Positions 36,728 through 45,095 of a stretch of 64,000 nt of DNA are shown here, piece after piece. The notes beneath the pieces were generated by a model. The model saw nothing but the letters and a program-made list of their open reading frames with translations. It made no database searches and was not told where the DNA came from. The DNA is from Spirochaeta lutea (lineage in GTDB: Bacteria > Spirochaetota > Spirochaetia > DSM-27196 > Salinispiraceae): NCBI RefSeq assembly GCF_000758165.1, contig NZ_JNUP01000049.1, positions 1 to 64,000 on the forward strand, read 5' to 3'. The stretch's first letter is position 1. The number at the start of each line of letters is the position of its first letter. Both the position numbers and the translations under genes were made by a program.

Positions 36728-38821
36728 TTACCGGCGATTGTGAGACAGCATCTCCATGAGGCTGCCGCCGTTCTCAACCTGGGTGAAGCCCAATTGGCCC
36801 AGGAGCATTTGGGCGTAGGAACTCCGGGCGCCGCTGGCGCAGTAGACGATGATTTGCCGGTTTTGGGGCTGGAGTTCGGTGTAGCGGCTGGGAAGTTCGT
36901 TCAGGGGGATGTTTAAGGCGCCGGGGTAGGCGCGCATGGCGAATTCCTCCGGGGTGCGGACGTCGACCACCAGGGGGGCCGGGGTATCCGATGCGGTTTT
37001 GCTGGAGGACGGGGCGTTGGAATCACCCTGGGATGGGGTTCCAGCCTGGGAGAGCAGATCATCCATGGATGGGGCCGATGCCATACAGGGGCTTGAGACC
37101 AGGCCTTGGGAGAAGTTGATGGTCAGGGCGCTGTAGGGCCGAACCTTCGCGTGACGCTCGATACTGGTGAATCCTCCGAGGATGTTCAAGACCCGGGTGT
37201 AGCCCCGTTGTTGGAGGATTCGGAGGGCCAGATGGGCTCTGTAGCCCGAGGCACAGTGGACCAGGATGCGCTTGTTCCTGGGCAGGCGGTGCAGGTTTTC
37301 TCTCAGCTCGTCCAGATCGATATTGAGGACGCCGTCGATATTACCGTCTTCGTATTCCTCCCGGGTTCGAACATCCAGGATCAGGTCGTTGTTCGGGTCA
37401 TAGGTTTCTTCCAGTTCCTCGGCGGTAATGGCCGGGGAGCTCTCCGAGAGGCGGTTCTGAGCTACCATGGCAGCGATGTTCACCGGATCGTTGGCGGAGG
37501 AGAAGGGGGGGGCATAGGCCAGGTCCAGTTCAGCCAGATCGTGAATGGTGAGCCGCCCGGTGATGGCCGAGGCGATGACGTCGATCCGTTTATCCACGTC
37601 TGCCCCGGCAGCCTGGGCTCCGAGAATGAGGCCGTCGGGGATTCGGTAGGTCAGTTTGAGGGCGAGGTCCCGGCTTCCGGGATAGTAGCCGGCGTGGTTT
37701 CCCTTGTGAATGGTGACCGCCTGGGCTGGGATGCCCGCTGCCGTTGCCTGGGCCATGCTGATTCCCGTGGATGCGGCGTTTTGGCCGAAGAGTTTTACCA
37801 CGCTGGTGCCGATGGCGCCTGAGTAGCCCTTCAGGGGGCCGCCGGAGAGTTGTGCCAGGGCATTGGCGGCTGAGATCCGGCCCTGGCGGTTGGCCGGGCC
37901 GGCCAGGGGTAGCCGCTGGTTCAGGCCTGTCACCCGGTGGGTGAGCTCAATCATGTCGCCGGCGGCGAATATTGCAGGGTCGCTGGTTTGCAGATACTCG
38001 TTCACGAGGATTCCTCCCCTCTCGCCCATGGCCAGGCCGGTTTTCTTTGCCAGTTGGAGGGTGGGGGCTACCCCCACGGAGAGCAGGACGATATCCGCAG
38101 GTACCTCGGTCTTATCGTCCAGGATGACGGAGTCTTCGCAGATGGCCTCTGCCCGGCGGCCGGTGTAGAGGGAAACGCCCTGGTCGCGGAGTTCATCTTC
38201 CAGGACCGCTGCTATTTCATCGTCCAGGTGGGCCATGATGTGGGGGGCCATTTCAATGACCGATACTTCCATGCCGCGATGACTCAGGGCTTCGGCCATT
38301 TCAAGGCCGATGAACCCGCCCCCGAGAACCGCCGCGGTTTTATTGGATTCGTCGGCGATGGCCTGTTCCAGGGCGTCCATTTCGGGAATGGTCCAGAGGG
38401 TGTGGACATGGGGCTGGTCGGAGCCGGGCAGGGAGGGGCGGATGGGCCGGCCGCCCTGGGCGAGAATAAGGCTGTCGTAGTGAAAGGTTAGTTCTTCCGA
38501 GATACCCTGGTGGCCCTCGGTCCGCCGGGCGGTGAGGACCTTATTGGTGGCATCGATGGCTACGGCCTCGGTATTGATGTGAACTGTGAGGTTGTACCGT
38601 TGACTGAATTCTTCGGGTGTCTGGAGAATGAGTTCCCGGCGGTCTTTGATCTCCCGGCCAAGGTAGTAGGGGAGTCCGCAGTTTGCGAAGGAAATATATG
38701 GTCCTGCTTCTAGGAGGGTTATTTGGGCGTTTTCGTCTTGGCGGCGGGCCCGGGCTGCAGCGGTGGCTCCCGCGGCGACTCCACCGACGATGAGTATTCG
38801 TTTTGGTTTGTTCTGGTTCAT
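36728..38821 (-). CDS. CoA-disulfide reductase-like flavoprotein with two C-terminal rhodanese domains
   Basis: 697 aa. FAD Rossmann ILIVGGVAAGATAAARAR, single active Cys in SFANCGLPYYLG (C48), NAD motif AAVLGGGFIGLEMAEAL, FAD motif IFAAGDMIELTHRVTG, and a dimerisation domain ending about 545. A first rhodanese domain (about 555-640) has active Cys in ILVHCASGYRAHLAL. A low-complexity linker with SQGDSNAPSSSK follows, then a second rhodanese (about 650-695) with IIVYCASGARSSYAQ. Related proteins reduce CoA disulfide/persulfide or polysulfide. Start ATG 38821 has AAGGAG upstream; longer frames would cross the promoter. Confidence 0.92.
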   Translation of the reverse strand: MNQNKPKRILIVGGVAAGATAAARARRQDENAQITLLEAGPYISFANCGLPYYLGREIKDRRELILQTPEEFSQRYNLTVHINTEAVAIDATNKVLTARRTEGHQGISEELTFHYDSLILAQGGRPIRPSLPGSDQPHVHTLWTIPEMDALEQAIADESNKTAAVLGGGFIGLEMAEALSHRGMEVSVIEMAPHIMAHLDDEIAAVLEDELRDQGVSLYTGRRAEAICEDSVILDDKTEVPADIVLLSVGVAPTLQLAKKTGLAMGERGGILVNEYLQTSDPAIFAAGDMIELTHRVTGLNQRLPLAGPANRQGRISAANALAQLSGGPLKGYSGAIGTSVVKLFGQNAASTGISMAQATAAGIPAQAVTIHKGNHAGYYPGSRDLALKLTYRIPDGLILGAQAAGADVDKRIDVIASAITGRLTIHDLAELDLAYAPPFSSANDPVNIAAMVAQNRLSESSPAITAEELEETYDPNNDLILDVRTREEYEDGNIDGVLNIDLDELRENLHRLPRNKRILVHCASGYRAHLALRILQQRGYTRVLNILGGFTSIERHAKVRPYSALTINFSQGLVSSPCMASAPSMDDLLSQAGTPSQGDSNAPSSSKTASDTPAPLVVDVRTPEEFAMRAYPGALNIPLNELPSRYTELQPQNRQIIVYCASGARSSYAQMLLGQLGFTQVENGGSLMEMLSHNRR

Positions 38822-38885
38822 GGTTTGCTCCTTACCTGTAGCCGGGTGACTATCCGGCGGCGTTTGTTTTCTTAATCGTGATTTC

Positions 38886-38914
38886 ATTATATATAAAAAA
38901 GCATATATAATCAA
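38886..38914 (-). promoter_or_regulatory. Promoter of the double-rhodanese reductase gene
   Basis: Minus strand: TTGATT (38914-38909), 17-nt spacer, perfect TATAAT (38891-38886), in an AT-rich patch. Confidence 0.8.
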
Positions 38915-38923
38915 GGGACGATG

Positions 38924-38971
38924 AAAAAAAATGCCGCCGGGGGCTTGGCCTTGATGGACCCCCGGGGGCAT
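38924..38971 (-). terminator. Leftward terminator-like hairpin between divergent genes
   Basis: ATGCCGCCGGGGG (38931-38943) pairs with CCCCCGGGGGCAT (38959-38971), 12 of 13 positions. On the minus strand it is followed by an unbroken run of Ts (38930-38924). It ends 10 nt before the -35 of the reductase promoter and begins 12 nt before the kinase ATG. Confidence 0.7.
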
Positions 38972-38982
38972 ACTGGGATTCC

Positions 38983-39636
38983 ATGGATACCAAGAAGCAT
39001 ATAATTGTGGCCGGTAATATCGGAGCGGGGAAATCAACCTTGGTGGAGGAACTGTCCAGGGCCTTGGGATACGTGCCGTATTTCGAGCCGGTACAGGAGA
39101 ATCCCTATTTGGAGGATTTTTACCGGGATATGCCGCGCTGGGCGTTTCACTCCCAGATATACTTTTTAACCCATCGGGTTCAGTCTCACCATGTTCTGGC
39201 ACAGCAGCCCCGGCCGGTGGTCCAGGACCGGTCGGTGTACGAGGACGCCCTGGTTTTCGCCAGGAATCTTTTTCTTGGGGGGATGATGACTGATCGGGAT
39301 TGGAAGACCTACGAGGGGCTGTATCAGACGGTCACCCAACTGTTGCCGCCGCCGGATCTGGTGGTGTACATCCGGGCCTCGGTGGCCACCTTGGAGAGGC
39401 GCATTGCTAAGCGGGGGCGGTCCTTTGAAGAGGGGCTCGATCCTCAGTATCTGGCGGGGCTGAATGATTTGTATGAGCAGTGGATCGGGGGATTCTCCTT
39501 GGCTCCGATGATGGTTATTGAGGGGGATGAGGTGGATTTTGTAGAGGATTCCCGGGCCATGACGCCGATCCTCGGGGAGGTGCGCCAGCGCCTGGCCGGG
39601 TCCCAGGGATTATTGTTTGGCGAAGAGGGTCGATAG
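38983..39636 (+). CDS. Deoxynucleoside kinase (dGK/dCK/dAK family)
   Basis: 217 aa cytosolic kinase of the nucleoside salvage pathway. P-loop GNIGAGKST (residues 11-19), substrate Glu in YFEPVQENPYLEDFY, DRS motif in VVQDRSVYEDALVFA, lid RIAKRGRSFEEGL. No Shine-Dalgarno precedes ATG 38983; the upstream sequence is a strong hairpin, so translation may be weak or controlled. The specific nucleoside cannot be stated. Confidence 0.9.
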   Translation: MDTKKHIIVAGNIGAGKSTLVEELSRALGYVPYFEPVQENPYLEDFYRDMPRWAFHSQIYFLTHRVQSHHVLAQQPRPVVQDRSVYEDALVFARNLFLGGMMTDRDWKTYEGLYQTVTQLLPPPDLVVYIRASVATLERRIAKRGRSFEEGLDPQYLAGLNDLYEQWIGGFSLAPMMVIEGDEVDFVEDSRAMTPILGEVRQRLAGSQGLLFGEEGR

Positions 39637-39739
39637 GGCCCATGGAGCGGTGTGCGGGTTTTCCCATGTTCCCCGAGGCCGGTCTCGTGGACCTGACGTG
39701 GGAATCACCCGTAAGAATGAAATGGCGGAGGAACCAAGA

Positions 39740-40561
39740 ATGAAGACCCTTGAGCCCATCGGGCTATTAGCATTGGATCTGGATGATACCCTGCTGAATC
39801 ACGATTTGCAGATTTCCCGGGAGAACCATGATGCCCTGGTGGAGGCCGAGGCCCGGGGCGTTCGGGTGGTGTTGGCCTCCGGGAGAGGCCCCTATGCCAT
39901 GCGCTCCTTCGTAACGTACCTTGAGATGGATCAGCGGGAGGGCTACGCGGTGACCTTCAACGGCGCCTTGGTGCGTAGGACGGATACCGGAGAGGTGATT
40001 TTTTCCGAGTCCTTGGCGGCTGATTTGGCGGAGGATGCCATGGCCTGGGCGGTGGAGCGGAATCTTCCTGTTCAGACTTACCGGGATGATACCATTTATG
40101 TGACCTTTGAGACGGAGTATACCAGCCTGGACGCACGGCTGACCCACATGAAGCTCGGGGTGGCCAGTCCCCGGCAGATTCTGGATTGGCGGCCGGTTAA
40201 GTATGTGATTCCCGGGGATCCCGAGGAGTTAGCCGAGCGTGAGGTGGAACTCCGGGCGTACCTGGGAAACCGGGCCAACGTATTCCGTTCCAAGCCCTTC
40301 TTCCTGGAGGTCATGGCACCCGGGGCGGATAAGGCCCACGGGCTGCGGGCCCTGGCGGAGCATCTGGGGGTGGATCGCCAGGAGGTGATGGCCATCGGTG
40401 ATGCGGGGAATGATGCAGGCATGCTCGGCTGGGCGGGTTTGCCTGTGGCTATGGCAAATGCCATTCCTGAGGTAAAACAGTTGGCACGGTGGGTCACCAC
40501 CCGGGATAATGATAACGCCGGTGTGGCCGAGGCCGTGCGGCGCTTTATTTTGGGGGAGTAG
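39740..40561 (+). CDS. HAD-superfamily Cof-type sugar phosphatase
   Basis: 273 aa. Motif I ALDLDDTLLN (nucleophile Asp), motif II VLASGRG, motif III Lys around SKPFFLEVMAPGADK, motif IV GDAGNDAGML. Size and C2B-type cap match Cof/YidA phosphatases of sugar phosphates. ATG 39740 has GGAGGA upstream; an in-frame start at 39617 would overlap the kinase gene and encode a non-homologous tail. Confidence 0.88.
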   Translation: MKTLEPIGLLALDLDDTLLNHDLQISRENHDALVEAEARGVRVVLASGRGPYAMRSFVTYLEMDQREGYAVTFNGALVRRTDTGEVIFSESLAADLAEDAMAWAVERNLPVQTYRDDTIYVTFETEYTSLDARLTHMKLGVASPRQILDWRPVKYVIPGDPEELAEREVELRAYLGNRANVFRSKPFFLEVMAPGADKAHGLRALAEHLGVDRQEVMAIGDAGNDAGMLGWAGLPVAMANAIPEVKQLARWVTTRDNDNAGVAEAVRRFILGE

Positions 40562-40562
40562 C

Positions 40563-40591
40563 ATGCGGGACTTACCAGGGTAATCCCGCAT
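40563..40591 (+). terminator. Hairpin right after the HAD gene
   Basis: ATGCGGGA-C-TTACC pairs with GGTAA-TCCCGCAT around a 2-nt loop, 13 bp with one bulged C. It starts 2 nt after the stop codon. There is no T-tract, so termination would depend on something else; mRNA protection is an alternative. Confidence 0.5.
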
Positions 40592-40601
40592 ACTCTACCG
40601 A

Positions 40602-40701
40602 GGGCGCAAAAGCATGGTAAAAATGCCGGATATAGGGTTCCATCCAAGGCCCACCCCAGGGATAGGGCCGTCAGTACCGAAGGTTTCAGCCTTTTGCGTA
40701 G
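40602..40701. repeat. 101-bp inverted-repeat element, copy C (100 bp)
   Basis: Left arm begins GGGCGCAAAAG (one change from the family), right arm CAGCCTTTTGCGTAG. Internal GCCGGATATAGGG lies near the left arm, the same orientation as copy A. Lies between convergent genes. Confidence 0.8.
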
Positions 40702-40724
40702 TATCCACGGTTCCGATTGGAAGA

Positions 40725-42428
40725 CTATTTTTCCCGGCAATACGGCCAGGCGAGTATTCCGCCCTCTAACACCTTGATGTTCGTATACCCCTCCCCTTGG
40801 AGAATCCGTGCGGCTTCATATCCCCGGAGGGAAATCTTGCAGAAGGTAATGATTTCGCTGTTCTTGTCTTGGGGGAGTTCAGATAACCGGTTTCGTAAGG
40901 CTCCGAGGGGGATGAGGCGCTCTCCGATTCCCAGGCGCATTTGCTCAAACTCGTCAGGGCCCCGTACATCCAGAATGAACAACTCTTCCTGGGCCTGTAC
41001 CCGATTGTACAGCTCCTCAGCACAAATTCCGGTGAACAGGTTGTTCATCTTATTCTGCAGAACATGACTTACCCCGATACCATTATCGATGGCAAGGGAG
41101 AAGGGGGGTGCGTACGGCAGGTCCAGGTTGGTCATATCGTCAACGGTTAATCCTCCCTGGATAGCCACCGCCGCCTGGGCAACCTGTTTTGATACATCCC
41201 CGGTCCCCACACATTGGAATCCAAGAATACGCCGGGAATCGCGGTCTGCGACCATGTAGGAGATGAGGGGAAGTCCTTTCATGAACCCGGGCTTGTCGGG
41301 TCCGGAAGCTACCACACAGATGGGATTGAAGCCTGCCGCTTTGGCATTGTCAAAGGTCAGGCCTGTCGAGCCGGCTATGAAGTCGAAGACCTTGCAAATT
41401 CCGGTTTGTACGGTGCCGGGGAAGGACGGAAGCGGCTGGTTGGCCTTGGCGGTTTCTGTCGCTGCATGTTCCCCGGCTACCCGGCCCTGAAGGTTTGCCA
41501 GGTCTCCGTAGGGAGCTAGAACGGGTTTTCCCGTAAGGCGATTGTGAACCTCAATACAATCCCCTACGGCAAATACGTTCTTTATGCTGGTTTTCATGTA
41601 CTGATCAACTACAATCCCGCCGAGATCCCCGATTCGGATGCCCGCCCTTCGGGCTAGATCTACATTGGGTTGTACGCCCACGGCGATGACCGCTAGCTCG
41701 GCTGATAGTTCAGTTCCATTGGAAAGTTTTACTGCCCGGAGTTTATTAGAATCACCTAAAAATTCCTGCACCCCATTGTCCAGGATGACATCAGCCCCCT
41801 TACTCCGGAGGTGCTGCTCTACCAGGGATGCGAGTTGGGGGTTCAAGAAGGAGAGGATGTGGGGGAGCATCTCCACTATGACCACCTCGATTCCGGCTAA
41901 ATGCAGGGCTTCAGCCGTTTCTACCCCGATAAGCCCCCCGCCCACTACCACGGCTTTCCGGATGGATCGCTGGTCTCTGATGGCTCGCAGGTAATCCGCA
42001 TCCTTTAAGGACTGCAGGGTTGTGATTCCTTCCAGGGTAATACCCGGTATGGGGGGCATTTTCGGACGAGCGCCGGTGGCGATAATCAATCGGTCGTAGG
42101 GGAATTGCCTGACTGATCCATCCTCCAGAGATGTTGCAGTAACAACCTGATTTTTCGTATCGATCTCCGTCGCCTCTGTTTGGGTCAGGGCGGTGATCCC
42201 CTTGGCCTTCATAAAGAATGCGGGGTCGCGAACCACCCCGGTGGGGGTGCTGATGAGTTGGTTTCGGTCGTCAAAAAAACCGCCTACGTAGTATGGGTAC
42301 CCGCAGGAAGCCATGGAGAGGTGAGGTTCTTTTTGAATTATGGTTATTTCCGCCTTGGGGTTAATTCTTCGTGCCCGGGCTGCTGCCTTGGGACCTGCCG
42401 CCGATCCGCCGATTACAATAATGTTCAT
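40725..42428 (-). CDS. CoA-disulfide reductase-like flavoprotein with one rhodanese domain
   Basis: 567 aa. FAD motif IIVIGGSAAGPKAAARAR, active Cys in SMASCGYPYYVGG (C42), NAD motif AVVVGGGLIGVETAEAL, FAD motif VFAVGDCIEVHNRLTG, then one rhodanese (about 465-562) whose active loop reads TFCKISLRGYEAARIL. It resembles NADH oxidase/CoA-persulfide reductases (Npsr/CoADR-Rhd). ATG 42428 overlaps the regulator stop (ATGA), so the MarR-type gene and this enzyme form one operon. A small insert with LGDSNKLRAV contains the dispersed GGTGATTC motif. Confidence 0.92.
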   Translation of the reverse strand: MNIIVIGGSAAGPKAAARARRINPKAEITIIQKEPHLSMASCGYPYYVGGFFDDRNQLISTPTGVVRDPAFFMKAKGITALTQTEATEIDTKNQVVTATSLEDGSVRQFPYDRLIIATGARPKMPPIPGITLEGITTLQSLKDADYLRAIRDQRSIRKAVVVGGGLIGVETAEALHLAGIEVVIVEMLPHILSFLNPQLASLVEQHLRSKGADVILDNGVQEFLGDSNKLRAVKLSNGTELSAELAVIAVGVQPNVDLARRAGIRIGDLGGIVVDQYMKTSIKNVFAVGDCIEVHNRLTGKPVLAPYGDLANLQGRVAGEHAATETAKANQPLPSFPGTVQTGICKVFDFIAGSTGLTFDNAKAAGFNPICVVASGPDKPGFMKGLPLISYMVADRDSRRILGFQCVGTGDVSKQVAQAAVAIQGGLTVDDMTNLDLPYAPPFSLAIDNGIGVSHVLQNKMNNLFTGICAEELYNRVQAQEELFILDVRGPDEFEQMRLGIGERLIPLGALRNRLSELPQDKNSEIITFCKISLRGYEAARILQGEGYTNIKVLEGGILAWPYCREK

Positions 42429-42877
42429 TTATCCTCCAGAATCCGTATTATATCAAACAGTTCTTCCCGTAGCCGGAAAAAACGTTCCTCACTCAGGGAC
42501 TCTTTGTTCAGCCGATTCAGAGGCATGTTTACCGCCTGCTGTTTTTTCCCTAGGCCCGATTCGGTAATGGAAATGAGGACGGTCCGTTCATCGGATTGGT
42601 TTCGTTGGCGTTTAAGCAGTCCGTTCCGTTCCATTCTCTTCAGGAGGGGTGACAAGGTTCCGATATCCAGCATGAGCCGCTTGCCGATGTGGCCGATGGT
42701 CACCGGCGATTCTTCCCAGAGCACTAAAAGCACGAGGTATTGCGGATAGGTTACATGGAGGGAATCCAGGTATGGTTTTAACGCCTTGAGAACTGCCCGG
42801 GAGGCGGCGTAGAGGGCGAAACAGCATTGGTTATCCAGGTTTATGGTATTTATATCGTTGTCGATTGTATTGTGCAC
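42425..42877 (-). CDS. MarR-family regulator, OhrR-like (thiol-based redox sensor)
   Basis: 150 aa from a GTG at 42877. The opening LDNQCCFALYAASRAVLKAL matches OhrR, whose Cys in that helix senses organic peroxides; here two Cys are adjacent (C18, C19). The winged helix follows (VTIGHIGKRLMLDIGTLSPLLKRMERNGLL). An upstream ATG at 42919 exists, but the promoter lies inside that stretch, so GTG 42877 is the better start and may be leaderless. Controls the sulfur-redox flavoprotein with which it overlaps, so it may sense reactive sulfur or peroxide; that is inference. Confidence 0.85.
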   Translation of the reverse strand: MHNTIDNDINTINLDNQCCFALYAASRAVLKALKPYLDSLHVTYPQYLVLLVLWEESPVTIGHIGKRLMLDIGTLSPLLKRMERNGLLKRQRNQSDERTVLISITESGLGKKQQAVNMPLNRLNKESLSEERFFRLREELFDIIRILEDK

Positions 42878-42913
42878 AATATAAATTGTACCATGACTTG
42901 TTCTACGAAACAA
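42868..42913 (-). promoter_or_regulatory. Promoter and palindromic operator of the OhrR-like gene
   Basis: Minus strand: TTGTTT (42913-42908), 17-nt spacer, TACAAT (42890-42885), expected start 8 nt on at GTG 42877. The perfect palindrome TATTGTGCACAATA (42868-42881) spans the start site, ideal for autorepression. Confidence 0.75.
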
Positions 42914-42965
42914 TACCATTATTGCAGGCCTCGGGATGGGGGGCGTGCCCGGAGGAGTTTTCTAC

Positions 42966-43856
42966 ATGACCCTATTTCACCAGTGTATTCCCTGTATTAT
43001 GAAGCAGATCCAGTCGCTCATTGAAATTTTAGGTTTACCCCCAGGGGAGGCCATGGCAGTTATGGAATCCGGTATGAGAATGATGCTGGATCGTGGGGAT
43101 TCTATCACAACCCAGCATATTCTGCGGCAACTGTATGACCATATTCATGGCACCTATTTCCCCAACCTGGATGTGTTTGATCCGTTTCGGGAGCTGAAAC
43201 GGGATGCAAATCTTCGGGTGTCGGTGATTCTTCCCTCCTTCGAGAAGGTCGTGGCAGGCGCCGATGATCCCTTTCGTATGGCTGTTCGGGGTGCTGCGGG
43301 GGGGAATATTATTGACTACGGAGCAATACCCCAGGGCAAGGTCTCCATCGAGACGGAGGTGGCTAGGATTCCACAGCTCCGGTTCGCAGTGGACCGGGTG
43401 GAGGAGCTCCGGAGCCGGGTCGGTGGCAGTAGAACCATTCTTTTGATTGGGGACAACGCCGGTGAGATTCTCTTTGATGCCCTGTTGGTGCAGGAAATAC
43501 AGCGCTTGAATCCGGCAGCAGAGCTCTATATCACCCTGCGTCATGCTCCCATCATCAATGATGCGACCCTGGCTGATGCTTCCTTCCTTGATTTGCATCC
43601 CGGGGTCAGGGTGATTTCCAGCGGGAGTATCTATCCGGGGACTATCTTGGCTGAAACGACCCCCGAGTTTAGGCAGTTGTTTGGTAATGCAGATATGATA
43701 ATCGCCAAGGGCCAGGGAAACTATGAAACCCTACTCCATGAGCAGCACCCGGGTCTCTTCTTCCTGCTCAGGGCTAAATGCAGCCCCGTAGCTCAATCCC
43801 TGGGAGTGTCCCCCGGGGATCTTGTCGTCACCCGGAGCCCCGAACTCCCAGGCTGA
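42966..43856 (+). CDS. DUF89 / ARMT1-like metal-dependent protein
   Basis: 296 aa. Conserved DUF89 elements: FHQCIPCIMKQ (N-terminal Cys pair), the metal-site DNAGEILFDALL, IINDATLADA, ADMIIAKGQGNYETL and LLRAKCSPVAQSLGV. Family members are metal-dependent phosphatases of damaged phospho-metabolites. GGAGGAG precedes ATG 42966, which is preferred over an in-frame ATG at 42936. Divergent from the OhrR-like operon. Confidence 0.88.
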   Translation: MTLFHQCIPCIMKQIQSLIEILGLPPGEAMAVMESGMRMMLDRGDSITTQHILRQLYDHIHGTYFPNLDVFDPFRELKRDANLRVSVILPSFEKVVAGADDPFRMAVRGAAGGNIIDYGAIPQGKVSIETEVARIPQLRFAVDRVEELRSRVGGSRTILLIGDNAGEILFDALLVQEIQRLNPAAELYITLRHAPIINDATLADASFLDLHPGVRVISSGSIYPGTILAETTPEFRQLFGNADMIIAKGQGNYETLLHEQHPGLFFLLRAKCSPVAQSLGVSPGDLVVTRSPELPG

Positions 43857-44024
43857 GCAGGGCGGGCCAGGGGTTCGTACTGCGCAATTTCCGTCGGGTA
43901 CGATGGGTCGGATGGGCATAGGATGGGGCAGGGGATGAGGAAGTGCTCCGGGTTCGGGATGCGGATGTCAGAGCCGGGAGCAGTGGAATCACCCTAACAC
44001 CAGAATACCCAGAGGAGACCCTGT

Positions 44025-44489
44025 ATGTCAGAACAAACCAAGGTAGTGAACCCCATCGGGCGGGTGGAGAAGAGCCCCGAAGGAAAGATTGTAGCGCTGG
44101 AAGAGCCGTACCGGCGGGGCCTGGCCGGGCTTGAGGGCTTCAGCCACTGTATTGTCGTATGGTGGGGGCATGCCCATGAGGAACACCGGGACACCGTGCC
44201 CATGGAGCTGGAGCTGCCCTATGCCCCGGGAATTCGGGCTGGGATATTCGCCACCCGCAGCCAGATTCGGCCGAATCCCGTCAATTGTACGGTGGTTCGG
44301 ATTGTAGGGGTGGATATTGAAAAGGGGATTCTACGGCCCGATGAACTGGACGCGTTTGCGGACACCCCGGTGTTGGATATAAAGCCCTACTACGGCTGCC
44401 TGGATAGGGTGCGGGATTACCGCCAGCCCGACTGGGTTCCCGGAGAGTGGGGAACATGGTACGTGCCAATTCCCGAACAAACCTGGTAG
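44025..44489 (+). CDS. trmO: tRNA (t6A37) N6-methyltransferase, TrmO/TsaA family
   Basis: 154 aa, the small single-domain TrmO form. Family features: PIGRVEKSP at the N-terminus, LEGFSHCIVVWWGHAH, GIFATRSQIRPNPV (SAM/tRNA site), LDIKPYYG. It would methylate the t6A37 base next to the anticodon of certain tRNAs using SAM. AGAGGAG precedes ATG 44025. Followed by a GyrI-like protein after 9 nt. Confidence 0.92.
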   Translation: MSEQTKVVNPIGRVEKSPEGKIVALEEPYRRGLAGLEGFSHCIVVWWGHAHEEHRDTVPMELELPYAPGIRAGIFATRSQIRPNPVNCTVVRIVGVDIEKGILRPDELDAFADTPVLDIKPYYGCLDRVRDYRQPDWVPGEWGTWYVPIPEQTW

Positions 44490-44498
44490 AATGATCCC

Positions 44499-45095
44499 AT
44501 GAAACCTGAAATTCTCCACCTGCCTCCGGTTTTTCTGGCCGGGGCGGGTTTTTTCGGCAATCCCTTTACCTCCCATGCAGCCTGGACCGAAGAAAACGAG
44601 ATCGGCCTATTGTGGAACCGGTACTTTTCCTTGATGACCGAGGCTGGATTTTCCTATCCCGGGGGGCAGGCTGCTTCTTCGGAAGCGAAGGCGGAGGGGG
44701 ATGGGGAGGCGGATGGGGCCAACCTGAGGGCCGGGGAATGTGCCGGTGCCTCCGGGGCTGCCATGCCCGGTGAGTTCTATGAGCTACACATCCTCCATCC
44801 CCAGAGTCTGAAAACAGGTGACTACGAGGTCTTCGTTGGCCACCAGGTTCCCCTGGAAGATCCGGTTCGTTGGGATATCCGGTTTTCTACTAAGGTACTG
44901 CCGGGCGGGGATTATGCGGTTTTCTGGCTGGCTGGGGAAGCCATGACGGACGATTGGACCCGGGACCTGGAGCTGCCCGAGGGGTACCGGGTGGATACGG
45001 GGTTCTCGGTGAATAAATATGACTATCGCTTTAAGGGCATGGACCGATTGAGCGAGTCGGAGATTCAGGTGTATGCACCCCTGCGACGAGACTGA
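44499..45095 (+). CDS. GyrI-like small-molecule-binding protein
   Basis: 198 aa. Resembles the effector domain of AraC-type drug sensors (LPPVFLAGAGFFGNPF at the start; LPGGDYAVFWLAG; EIQVYAPLRRD at the end). An Ala/Glu/Gly-rich low-complexity insert (about residues 56-90) interrupts the fold. The AraC DNA-binding gene starts inside this gene's last codons (23-nt overlap, different frame), so the two halves, fused in the regulator at 17152-18054, are here separate polypeptides in reversed order. Confidence 0.75.
   Translation: MKPEILHLPPVFLAGAGFFGNPFTSHAAWTEENEIGLLWNRYFSLMTEAGFSYPGGQAASSEAKAEGDGEADGANLRAGECAGASGAAMPGEFYELHILHPQSLKTGDYEVFVGHQVPLEDPVRWDIRFSTKVLPGGDYAVFWLAGEAMTDDWTRDLELPEGYRVDTGFSVNKYDYRFKGMDRLSESEIQVYAPLRRD

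Noticed and set aside
38822-39202. Upstream extension of the double-rhodanese reductase
   Set aside because: It would read through a perfect TATAAT promoter and a terminator and encode a Pro-rich tail; ATG 38821 has a good ribosome site.
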